A DNA stretch of 5,565 nucleotides from an uncultured Sphingomonadales bacterium (GTDB lineage Bacteria > Pseudomonadota > Alphaproteobacteria > Sphingomonadales > Sphingomonadaceae). The first letter of the stretch is position 1. Each line of letters begins with the position of its first letter. Positions 1 through 5,565 of the stretch are shown in pieces. A program made the position numbers and the translations under genes. The stretch spans positions 1 through 5,565 of the forward strand of contig CAJBSR010000335.1 in NCBI GenBank assembly GCA_903958285.1, written 5' to 3'. The notes below the pieces were generated by a model, which saw nothing but the letters and a program-made list of their open reading frames with translations, had not been told where the DNA came from and ran no database searches.

Positions 1-15
1 AAGCTGGCCGCATGA
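1..15 (+). CDS. Possible 3' end of an upstream gene (last codons only)
   Basis: Reading from base 1 in frame 1 gives Lys-Leu-Ala-Ala followed by a TGA stop at 13-15. This stop overlaps the ATG of the next gene (12-14) in the arrangement ATGA, a classic sign of two translationally coupled genes in bacterial operons. Only four codons are visible, so nothing can be said about the product. The arrangement could also be chance. Confidence 0.35.
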   Translation, partial: KLAA

Positions 16-605
16 AACGTCTGATCGTTCTGCTGCTCGGCCTTGCGATCATCGCGGGCGGCAGCATCTGGATGTTGCAGCGCCGGTTCAATCCGCCCGT
101 GGAAACCGTTGTCTCCTCAAGCCTTGCCGCGCTGCAGGAACAGAACCGCCTCTCCGCCTTCGCCGCGCGCTTTGTGACGGTGGTGACGTCGTCCAAGACG
201 CAACTCGGCTTCAGTGCCGAAAAGACGCTCATCCTGCCCGCCATGATCCGCTACGAAGTGGATATGGCGCGCCTGCGGCAACAGGATTTGAGCTGGGATA
301 AGGACACGAACACGCTGTCCGTCCGGCTGCCGCCAATCCAGATTGCGGGGCCCGAGTTCGATCTGGGGCAAGCGCGTGAATATGGCAGCGGCGCCGTGCT
401 GATGGCGCTCACCGATGTGGAAGCGTCGCTCGATGCCGAAAATAAGGCCAAGGCGCGGGAAGACGTCATCCGTCAGGCCGCAGGCGAAGTGACGATGAAG
501 CTCGCCCGCGAAGCCACGGTTCGCGCCGTGCAATCCAGTTTTGCTATGCCGCTTGCCGCCGCCGGTATAGAAGCAAAGGTGAATGTGACCTTCGCCGGTC
601 GCTGA
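12..605 (+). CDS. DUF4230-type membrane-anchored protein, function unknown
   Basis: A 197-residue protein with a short basic start (MKR) and one hydrophobic segment at about residues 4-21, followed by basic residues (QRR). This fits a single N-terminal membrane anchor with the rest of the protein on the outer face of the inner membrane. An uncleaved anchor is more likely than a cleaved signal because no clear AXA site follows. The soluble part resembles DUF4230 proteins: a strand-rich section with PAMIRYEVDMARL at about 76-88, a second strand with LSVRLPPIQI at about 102-111, then a charged helix at about 137-175 and a final strand at 186-195. The family has no established function. No good Shine-Dalgarno sequence precedes the ATG; starting by coupling to an upstream gene through the ATGA overlap would explain this. 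The frame stays open to base 1, so an earlier start is formally possible, but the membrane segment begins right after this Met. Its stop is 27 nt before nadA, so it may share that operon. Family assignment is from recognised motifs only. Confidence 0.75.
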   Translation: MKRLIVLLLGLAIIAGGSIWMLQRRFNPPVETVVSSSLAALQEQNRLSAFAARFVTVVTSSKTQLGFSAEKTLILPAMIRYEVDMARLRQQDLSWDKDTNTLSVRLPPIQIAGPEFDLGQAREYGSGAVLMALTDVEASLDAENKAKAREDVIRQAAGEVTMKLAREATVRAVQSSFAMPLAAAGIEAKVNVTFAGR

Positions 606-632
606 TCCAACAGACCCCAAGAGGATGACCAG

Positions 633-1622
633 ATGAACGCCCCTACCACCAGCCTTGCCGGTGTCGATATCCGCGCTGAAATTGAGCGTCTGCGCAAGGA
701 GCGCAACGCCATCATTCTCGCGCATTATTATCAGCGCCCGGAAATCCAGGATTTGGCGGACTATGTGGGCGACAGTCTGGAACTGAGCCGCAAGGCGCAG
801 GAGACAGATGCGGACGTCATCGCCTTTTGCGGCGTGCGATTCATGGCGGAAACAGCGAAGATCCTCTCTCCCGACAAGACGGTGATCCTGCCGGACATGG
901 ACGCCGGGTGCAGTCTGGAAGACAGCTGCCCGCCCGATCAGTTCAAGGCCTTCCGCGAGGCGCACCCCGATCATATCGCACTGACCTACATCAACTGCTC
1001 AACCGAGGTGAAGGCGCTCTCTGACATCATTGTCACAAGCTCTTCCGCTGAAAAGATTCTCTCGCAAATCCCGCTGAGCCAGAAGATCATCTTCGGCCCG
1101 GACAAGCATCTCGGCGGCTATCTTCAGCGCAAGCTCGGGCGGGAGATGCTGTTGTGGCCGGGCGTTTGCATCGTGCACGAGGCCTTCTCGGAAACCGAAC
1201 TGATCAAATTGAAGGCGCAGCACCCCGGCGCGCCTGTCGCCGCCCATCCCGAATGCCCCGCGCATATCGTGGACCATGCCGATTATGTCGGCTCCACCAG
1301 CGGCATCCTGAACTATGCCAAGACGATGGAGGGCGACACGCTCATCGTCGCCACCGAGCCGCACATCATCCACCAGATGGAACTGGCCGTCCCGCACAAA
1401 ACCTTCATCGGTGCGCCCGGAGCGGATGGGAACTGTAACTGCAACATCTGCCCCTATATGGCGCTCAACACGCTCGAAAAGCTCTACATCGCGCTGCGGG
1501 ATTTGAAGCCGCAGGTCCACATCGAGGAAGGGCTTCGGTTGCAGGCGAAGAAGTCTCTCGACCGGATGCTGGAAATGGCCAGCGGCACTGTCGGGCAGGG
1601 GGATTTGGGGGCGCGTCCTTGA
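633..1622 (+). CDS. nadA: Quinolinate synthase NadA
   Basis: This cytoplasmic [4Fe-4S] enzyme condenses iminoaspartate with dihydroxyacetone phosphate to give quinolinate, the second step of de novo NAD synthesis from aspartate. At 329 residues it is a normal length and looks complete. Visible motifs are HYYQRPEIQD at 31-40, the first of three repeated domains' substrate loops; AGCSLEDSC at 91-99; TYINCSTEVKAL at 118-129; HPECP at 205-209; and GNCNCNICPYMALNTLEKL at 266-284. The three cluster ligands expected from the family are Cys93, Cys208 and Cys273. Cys268 and Cys270 sit just before the last ligand, as C-x-C-x-x-C. Other bacterial NadA proteins, including that of E. coli, also carry extra cysteines here. 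The start is supported by AAGAGGA at 619-625, seven nt before the ATG. The stop overlaps the nadC start by 4 nt. No nadB or nadX is adjacent. Confidence 0.97.
   Translation: MNAPTTSLAGVDIRAEIERLRKERNAIILAHYYQRPEIQDLADYVGDSLELSRKAQETDADVIAFCGVRFMAETAKILSPDKTVILPDMDAGCSLEDSCPPDQFKAFREAHPDHIALTYINCSTEVKALSDIIVTSSSAEKILSQIPLSQKIIFGPDKHLGGYLQRKLGREMLLWPGVCIVHEAFSETELIKLKAQHPGAPVAAHPECPAHIVDHADYVGSTSGILNYAKTMEGDTLIVATEPHIIHQMELAVPHKTFIGAPGADGNCNCNICPYMALNTLEKLYIALRDLKPQVHIEEGLRLQAKKSLDRMLEMASGTVGQGDLGARP
1607..1611 (+). promoter_or_regulatory. Probable ribosome binding site for nadC (G-run)
   Basis: A run of five G lies inside the end of nadA, seven nt before the TTG proposed as the nadC start. 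It can pair with the CCUCC core of the 16S rRNA 3' end with one G-U wobble. No ATG or GTG in the nadC frame is closer to this site, which favours the TTG start. Coupling to nadA translation could also compensate for a weak site. Confidence 0.45.
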
Positions 1623-2467
1623 CCTTTTCCCTGCCGCAGTTCGACCTCGAGGCTTTTGTCCATGCAACGCTGGCGGAGGACCTTGGGCCAACCGGCCGCG
1701 ATGTGACGTCTGAAAGCGTGATCCCGGCGGATGTGCGTTTTGCCGGGGTGATGGACAGCCGCGATGCGATTGTCGTGGCAGGCCTGCCGATTGCGGAAGC
1801 TTTCTTCCGGCATCTCGATCCGGAGATGACTGTCGAGATTCTCGTGCCCGAGGGCGCGTCAGTCGCCAAAGGCTCAGACCTGATGCGCCTGCATGGCAAA
1901 GCGCGGGCGATGCTCACGGCGGAACGGTCTGCGCTCAACATCGTCCAGCATCTTTCGGGCGTCGCGACGCTGACGCGCGCTTATGTCGATGCGATTGCGG
2001 GCACGGGTTGCACTTTGCTCGACACGCGCAAGACGATTCCGGGTCTGCGCGTGCTGGAGAAATATGCGACGCGGATGGGCGGGGCGACGAACCACCGCAT
2101 GGGCCTGTGGGATGCCGCGATGATCAAGGACAATCATGTCGCGGTCGCAGGAGGGGTGGCTGAGGCCGTCCGCCGCGCGCGCGATGCTGGGGTGGAACGG
2201 ATCATTCTGGAGGTCGACCGTATCGACCAGATCGAACCCGGCCTTTCGGCGGGCGCAACGCACCTGCTGCTCGACAATATGGATGCGGCAACGCTGCGGG
2301 AGGCGGTTGCGCTTGTCGCAGGCCGCGTGCCAACCGAAGCTTCGGGCGGCGTCACTCTCGAGACGATCCGCGCCAAGGCGGAAAGCGGTGTGACCTTTAT
2401 TTCGGTCGGCAGGCTCACGCAGAGCGCGCCTGCGGCAGACATTGGGCTCGATTTTACAGCGGTTTGA
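1619..2467 (+). CDS. nadC: Nicotinate-nucleotide pyrophosphorylase (carboxylating), quinolinate phosphoribosyltransferase NadC
   Basis: This cytoplasmic enzyme converts quinolinate and PRPP to nicotinate mononucleotide, CO2 and pyrophosphate, using directly what NadA makes. The 282 residues match the usual size. Family motifs in order: EDLGPTGRDVTSE (20-32), AERSALNIVQHLSGVAT (101-117), DTRKTIPGLRVLEKYA (135-150) with basic residues of the active site, GGATNHRMGLWDAAMIKDNH (154-173), EVD (198-200), LLLDNM (216-221), EASGGV (240-245) and ISVGRLTQSA (261-270), the phosphate-binding end of the barrel. The start is TTG at 1619, sharing four bases (TTGA) with the nadA stop. I chose it because the conserved N-terminal motif needs about 20 residues before it, and the first internal Met (45) would remove that motif. 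The overlap indicates co-translation with nadA. All key residues I can recognise are present. Confidence 0.96.
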   Translation: MTFSLPQFDLEAFVHATLAEDLGPTGRDVTSESVIPADVRFAGVMDSRDAIVVAGLPIAEAFFRHLDPEMTVEILVPEGASVAKGSDLMRLHGKARAMLTAERSALNIVQHLSGVATLTRAYVDAIAGTGCTLLDTRKTIPGLRVLEKYATRMGGATNHRMGLWDAAMIKDNHVAVAGGVAEAVRRARDAGVERIILEVDRIDQIEPGLSAGATHLLLDNMDAATLREAVALVAGRVPTEASGGVTLETIRAKAESGVTFISVGRLTQSAPAADIGLDFTAV

Positions 2468-2495
2468 GCGCCCCCCGGTGTTGAGGCCACCGCGC
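2468..2495 (+). other. Weak stem-loop between nadC and gcdH
   Basis: CGGTG (2476-2480) can pair with CACCG (2488-2492) around a 7-nt loop. An outer GCG (2468-2470) can pair with CGC (2493-2495) if the intervening C-run bulges out. There is no T-run after it, so it is not a canonical intrinsic terminator. It could slow transcription, protect the nadC end of a message, or mean nothing. Confidence 0.2.
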
Positions 2496-2514
2496 AAACA
2501 TCGTAGGAAGCGGC

Positions 2515-3693
2515 ATGGCAAAATTCGCACCTTTCAAATGGGATGACCCCTTTCACCTCGACGCGCAGCTGACCGAAGACGAGCGGATGATCCGCGATGT
2601 AGCGGAAGGCTATGCGCAGGATAAGCTCCTGCCGCGTGTCGTTTCCGCTACGCTCTCCGAACGTTTTGATCGGGAGATCATGAATGAGTTGGGCGCCCTC
2701 GGCCTGCTCGGTTCGACGATTGAGGGCTATGGCTGCGCCGGTGTCAGCAACGTGGCTTATGGCCTCATTGCCCGCGCGGTGGAGCGTGTTGATTCGGGTT
2801 ATCGCTCTGCCATGTCGGTGCAGAGCTCGCTGGTGATGCATCCCATCCATGCTTATGGCTCGGAAGAACAGCGGCAAAAATTTCTGCCCAAGCTCGCGAC
2901 TGGTGAATGGGTTGGTTGTTTCGGCCTGACGGAGCCTGATGCCGGGTCTGACCCTGCATCGATGAAGACCAACGCCAAGCAGACGGCGGGCGGCTACATC
3001 CTCAACGGCGCGAAGATGTGGATCACCAATTCTCCGATCGCCGACATCGCAGTCGTTTGGGCGAAGGATGAAGGCGGCGTGATCCGCGGCTTCATCGTCG
3101 AGCGCGGGATGGAAGGTTTCTCCACCCCGAAGATCGAAGGCAAGATGAGCCTGCGCGCCTCGATCACCGGGGAAATCGTCCTTGAAGACGTGTTCGTGCC
3201 CGAAGAAAATCTCCTGCCCAATGTGCAGGGTCTGTCCGGTCCCTTCGGCTGCCTCAACAAGGCGCGTTATGGCATCGCCTGGGGCGTGATGGGGGCGGCG
3301 GAAGACTGTTTCCACCGTGCGCGGCAGTATCAGCTGGACCGCCAGCAGTTTGGCCGTCCGCTCGCGGCAAATCAGATCCCGCAGCTCAAGATGGCGAACA
3401 TGCAGACCGAAATCGCGCTGGGCCTTCAGGCCGCGCTGACGGTTGGGCGTTCGATGGATGACGGCACTTGGTCGCCGGAAATGGTGAGCCTCATCAAGCG
3501 CAACAATTGCGGCAAGGCGCTCGATATCGCCCGCGTCGCGCGCGACATGCACGGCGGCAATGGCATTTCGGCGGAATATCACGTCATCCGCCACGCCATC
3601 AATCTGGAGACGGTCAACACCTATGAAGGCACGCATGATGTGCACGCCCTCATCCTTGGCCGCGCCATCACCGGCATTCAGGCATTTAGCTGA
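2515..3693 (+). CDS. gcdH: Glutaryl-CoA dehydrogenase (acyl-CoA dehydrogenase family)
   Basis: This FAD enzyme oxidises and decarboxylates glutaryl-CoA to crotonyl-CoA and CO2, passing electrons to electron-transfer flavoprotein. It is the central step of glutarate, lysine and tryptophan breakdown. The 392 residues cover the full acyl-CoA dehydrogenase fold: helical N-terminal domain (about 15-130), beta domain (about 131-245) with [12 protein letters not shown] (135-146) and WITNSP (169-174) for FAD and substrate, and helical C-terminal domain (about 246-392). Features specific to glutaryl-CoA dehydrogenase rather than other acyl-CoA dehydrogenases are [17 protein letters not shown] (95-111), whose Arg97 corresponds to the Arg that binds the substrate carboxylate; [16 protein letters not shown] (243-258); and [20 protein letters not shown] (368-387), where Glu371 is the catalytic base. 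These blocks closely resemble those of the mitochondrial enzyme. AGGA at 2505-2508 lies six nt before the ATG. The M20 peptidase follows after 21 nt and a glutarate-type CoA-transferase after that, which fits the assignment. Confidence 0.96.
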   Translation: MAKFAPFKWDDPFHLDAQLTEDERMIRDVAEGYAQDKLLPRVVSATLSERFDREIMNELGALGLLGSTIEGYGCAGVSNVAYGLIARAVERVDSGYRSAMSVQSSLVMHPIHAYGSEEQRQKFLPKLATGEWVGCFGLTEPDAGSDPASMKTNAKQTAGGYILNGAKMWITNSPIADIAVVWAKDEGGVIRGFIVERGMEGFSTPKIEGKMSLRASITGEIVLEDVFVPEENLLPNVQGLSGPFGCLNKARYGIAWGVMGAAEDCFHRARQYQLDRQQFGRPLAANQIPQLKMANMQTEIALGLQAALTVGRSMDDGTWSPEMVSLIKRNNCGKALDIARVARDMHGGNGISAEYHVIRHAINLETVNTYEGTHDVHALILGRAITGIQAFS

Positions 3694-3714
3694 TCCAACC
3701 CAAAAGGGGCCAAT

Positions 3715-5124
3715 ATGGGCTTTTCAAAACTGATCGCGGCGAGCGTTCTCGCTGCCCTTTCGTCCACCTCAATGGCGCAGACGCTGCGTCCCGATCAAGT
3801 GGCCTTCCGCGACCTGTACAAGGAACTGGTCGAGACCAATACGACTCAGTCGGAAGGCAGCTGCACGCTCGCATCTGAACGGATGGCGGCGCGCCTGAAG
3901 GCCGCCGGATTTGCGGACAGTGACATCACGCTGTTTGCAACGCCGGAAAAGCCCAAAGACGGTGGTCTGGTCGCGGTACTCAAGGGAACATCCAAGACCG
4001 CCAAGCCGATCCTGCTGCTCGCCCATATCGACGTGGTCGAAGCGCGCCGCGCCGATTGGGTGCGTGATCCCTTCACGCTGATTGAAGAAGGCGGCTATTT
4101 CTATGCGCGTGGCGCCGCTGACGACAAGTCGCAAGCCGCGATCTGGACCGACGCCATGATCCGCTTCAAGAAAGAAGGCTTTAAGCCAAAGCGGACGGTG
4201 AAGCTCGCGCTCACCTGTGGCGAGGAGTCGGTCGGTGCGTTTAATGGCGCGGAATGGCTGGCGACAAACAAGCCAGAACTGATCGCAGCGGAATTCGCGC
4301 TCAATGAAGGCGGCGGCGGGCGGCTCGATAAGTCGGGCAAGAAGGTCTCGCTGTCGATGCAGGTCGGCGAAAAGACCGTCCAGAACTACCTTCTGGAAAC
4401 GACCAACCCCGGCGGGCACAGCTCGGTTCCGCGGCCCGACAATGCGATCTATTCGCTGACGGCGGCCGTCACAAAGGTCGGGCAATATGAATTCCCGATC
4501 CAGTTTAGCGATACGACACGCACCTTCTTCAAGCGCACCGCCGAACTCACCGGCGGCGAGATGGGCAAGGCGCTGACCGCCGTGCTCGCCAATCCCGAAG
4601 ACAAGGCAGCCGATGCCATCGTGTCGAAGGATGCAGCCTTCCATTCTATGCTGCGCACGACCTGCGTGGCCACGATGCTCGATGCCGGCCATGCGATGAA
4701 TGCGCTGCCGCAGCGCGCGCGTGCGGTCGTCAATTGCCGTGTCTTCCCCGGTGTGTCGGTAGACACTGTGAAGGCGGAACTGGATCGCATCATTGGCGAC
4801 CCTTCGGTGTCGATCACGAAGATAGAACCGATCCGCCCGATGGCTGTCCCGCCACCGCTTTCGCCCAAGGTCTTTGGCCCGGCGGAGAAGCTGGCCGCCA
4901 AGCACTTCCCCGGTGTGCCGATGATCCCTGTTATGTCGACGGGCGGCACTGACGCCCCCTATTTGTCGCTGGCCGGCATACCGACCTACGGCATGCCTGG
5001 CATCTTCCAGCAATTGGAAGGCAGCGGCGTGCATGGTCTGAATGAGCGGATATCGGTGAAGTCGCTCTACGAAGGCCGCGACTATCTGTTCGAGCTCGCC
5101 AAGATCTACGCCAATCAGGACTGA
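3715..5124 (+). CDS. Exported M20-family metallopeptidase (dizinc carboxypeptidase/amidohydrolase type)
   Basis: A 469-residue member of the M20 family, which hydrolyses peptide or N-acyl amino acid amide bonds with two zinc ions. Residues 1-21 form a signal peptide: Lys5, a hydrophobic core, and a cleavage site Ser-Met-Ala before Gln22, so the enzyme should be periplasmic or secreted. The catalytic set appears complete: LLAHIDVV with metal ligand His104 and Asp106 (102-108), GAADDK with bridging Asp136 (133-138), CGEES with general base Glu170 and ligand Glu171 (168-172), NEGG with ligand Glu198 (197-200), and His440 in SGVHGLNE near the end. The insert at about 212-350 is the lid or dimerisation domain, with NPGGHSS (231-237) carrying the His that completes the active site. 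GTDAPYLS (411-418) is also typical. A purine-rich AAAAGGGG (3702-3709) precedes the ATG by five nt. It lies 21 nt after gcdH and 3 nt before the CoA-transferase, so it is probably in the same operon. Substrate is unknown; a peptide, dipeptide or N-acyl amino acid are all possible. Confidence 0.9.
   Translation: MGFSKLIAASVLAALSSTSMAQTLRPDQVAFRDLYKELVETNTTQSEGSCTLASERMAARLKAAGFADSDITLFATPEKPKDGGLVAVLKGTSKTAKPILLLAHIDVVEARRADWVRDPFTLIEEGGYFYARGAADDKSQAAIWTDAMIRFKKEGFKPKRTVKLALTCGEESVGAFNGAEWLATNKPELIAAEFALNEGGGGRLDKSGKKVSLSMQVGEKTVQNYLLETTNPGGHSSVPRPDNAIYSLTAAVTKVGQYEFPIQFSDTTRTFFKRTAELTGGEMGKALTAVLANPEDKAADAIVSKDAAFHSMLRTTCVATMLDAGHAMNALPQRARAVVNCRVFPGVSVDTVKAELDRIIGDPSVSITKIEPIRPMAVPPPLSPKVFGPAEKLAAKHFPGVPMIPVMSTGGTDAPYLSLAGIPTYGMPGIFQQLEGSGVHGLNERISVKSLYEGRDYLFELAKIYANQD
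5117..5120 (+). promoter_or_regulatory. Ribosome binding site for the CoA-transferase gene
   Basis: AGGA lies inside the last codons of the M20 peptidase gene, seven nt before the ATG at 5128. This good spacing supports that start and suggests that the two genes, only 3 nt apart, are translated from one message. Confidence 0.55.
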
Positions 5125-5127
5125 TCG

Positions 5128-5565
5128 ATGACCAAGGCCCTTTCCGACATCAAGGTGCTCGATCTGTCGCGGGTGCTGGCAGGGCCATGGTGCACCCAAA
5201 TGCTGGGGGATCTTGGGGCGGAGATCATCAAGATCGAACAGCCCGGCAAGGGCGATGATACGCGTGGCTGGGGGCCGCCCTGGCATGGTGAGGGGGAGGA
5301 GCGGCTGTCCGCTTATTACCTATCCGCCAACCGCAACAAGAAGAGCGTGGCGATCGACATTTCCAAGCCGGAAGGTCAGGCGCTGATCCGCGAGATGGCG
5401 TCCAAGTGCGATGTTCTGGTCGAGAACTTCAAGGTTGGCGGGCTGGAGAAATACGGGCTCGATTATCTGAGCCTGAAAGCGGCCAACCCGCGTCTTGTCT
5501 ATTGCTCGATCACCGGTTTTGGCCATTCTGGTCCGCGCGCGCATCAGCCGGGCTATGACTTGATG
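5128..5565 (+). CDS. CaiB/BaiF family CoA-transferase, probable succinyl-CoA:glutarate CoA-transferase (N-terminal part, cut by window edge)
   Basis: The reading frame is open from the ATG to the last base, giving 146 residues of a family whose members are about 400 long. It is cut off by the window end, not broken. Class III CoA-transferases move CoA between carboxylic acids through an aspartyl-CoA intermediate. Visible family motifs are LDLSRVLAGPWCTQMLGDLG (11-30), AEIIKIEQPGKGDDTRGWGPP (start 31, end 51), YYLSANRNKKSVAID (63-77), DVLVENFKVGGLEKYGL (95-111) and YCSITGFGHSGP (125-136). The combination GDDTR-WGPP plus LS-NRNKKS closely resembles the human succinate-glutarate CoA-transferase (SUGCT). 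The catalytic Asp is expected beyond the window, so it cannot be checked. With gcdH two genes upstream, the likely job is glutarate to glutaryl-CoA. Formyl-CoA:oxalate, carnitine and other CoA-transferases share the fold, so the family is sure but the substrate is inferred. Confidence 0.88.
   Translation, partial: MTKALSDIKVLDLSRVLAGPWCTQMLGDLGAEIIKIEQPGKGDDTRGWGPPWHGEGEERLSAYYLSANRNKKSVAIDISKPEGQALIREMASKCDVLVENFKVGGLEKYGLDYLSLKAANPRLVYCSITGFGHSGPRAHQPGYDLM

Noticed and set aside
117..974. 285-codon minus-strand frame spanning the DUF4230 gene and the start of nadA
   Set aside because: It crosses an intergenic junction between two real genes and shows no family motifs, so it is an antisense shadow.
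2471..2476. C-run followed by a hairpin as an intrinsic terminator after nadC
   Set aside because: The core stem is only five base pairs and no T-run follows on the + strand, so it lacks the features of an intrinsic terminator.
2481..2509. Possible promoter TTGAGG, 17-nt spacer, TAGGAA before gcdH
   Set aside because: The spacing is right but the -10 box matches only half of the consensus and overlaps the ribosome binding site, so transcription would start at or inside the start codon. Not supportable.
2134..3645. 503-codon open frame on the minus strand across nadC and gcdH
   Set aside because: It lies opposite two well-recognised genes, and its translation is rich in His and Arg with low complexity and no recognisable domain. 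Long antisense frames arise readily opposite high-GC genes with strong third-position bias.
3769..5286. 505-codon open frame on the minus strand opposite the M20 peptidase
   Set aside because: Same reasoning: Arg/His-rich shadow of a gene with a full catalytic motif set, no recognisable family, and it crosses into the next real gene.
5128..5565. Truncated pseudogene of a CoA-transferase
   Set aside because: The frame is intact to the last base of the window with normal family motifs, so the missing part is due to the window edge, not to a break in the gene.

Overview
The window is a compact, single-strand (+) stretch of chromosomal metabolic genes with high GC content and third positions rich in G/C. 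The protein sequences suggest an alphaproteobacterium, most likely of the Sphingomonadales. That placement is inferred from general protein character and gene content; no rRNA or other decisive marker is present.

Layout: (1) bases 1-15 may hold the last codons of an upstream gene, overlapping the next start by ATGA. (2) 12-605 encodes a small membrane-anchored DUF4230-type protein of unknown function. (3) 633-1622 is nadA (quinolinate synthase) and 1619-2467 is nadC (quinolinate phosphoribosyltransferase). They overlap by 4 nt and carry out the last two steps of de novo synthesis of nicotinate mononucleotide, the NAD precursor. No nadB or nadX lies between them, so the iminoaspartate-forming enzyme must be encoded elsewhere. 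(4) A 47-nt gap with a weak hairpin separates the NAD genes from the next group. (5) 2515-3693 is gcdH (glutaryl-CoA dehydrogenase), 3715-5124 is an exported M20-family metallopeptidase, and 5128 to the window edge is the N-terminal third or so of a CaiB/BaiF CoA-transferase resembling succinyl-CoA:glutarate CoA-transferase.

How the genes work together: the CoA-transferase would activate glutarate to glutaryl-CoA. GcdH would then oxidise and decarboxylate it to crotonyl-CoA, which enters beta-oxidation. This is the glutarate branch of lysine (and tryptophan) breakdown. The M20 enzyme sits between these two genes with gaps of 21 and 3 nt, so it is probably co-transcribed with them. It would act in the periplasm on peptides or N-acyl amino acids, but its substrate cannot be read from sequence.

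I see no mobile element, CRISPR array, tRNA, rRNA, long repeat or sign of recent transfer, and no gene-free stretch over 50 nt. The window looks like ordinary core metabolism. The points most worth a second look are the peptidase inside the glutarate module and the DUF4230 gene beside nadA.
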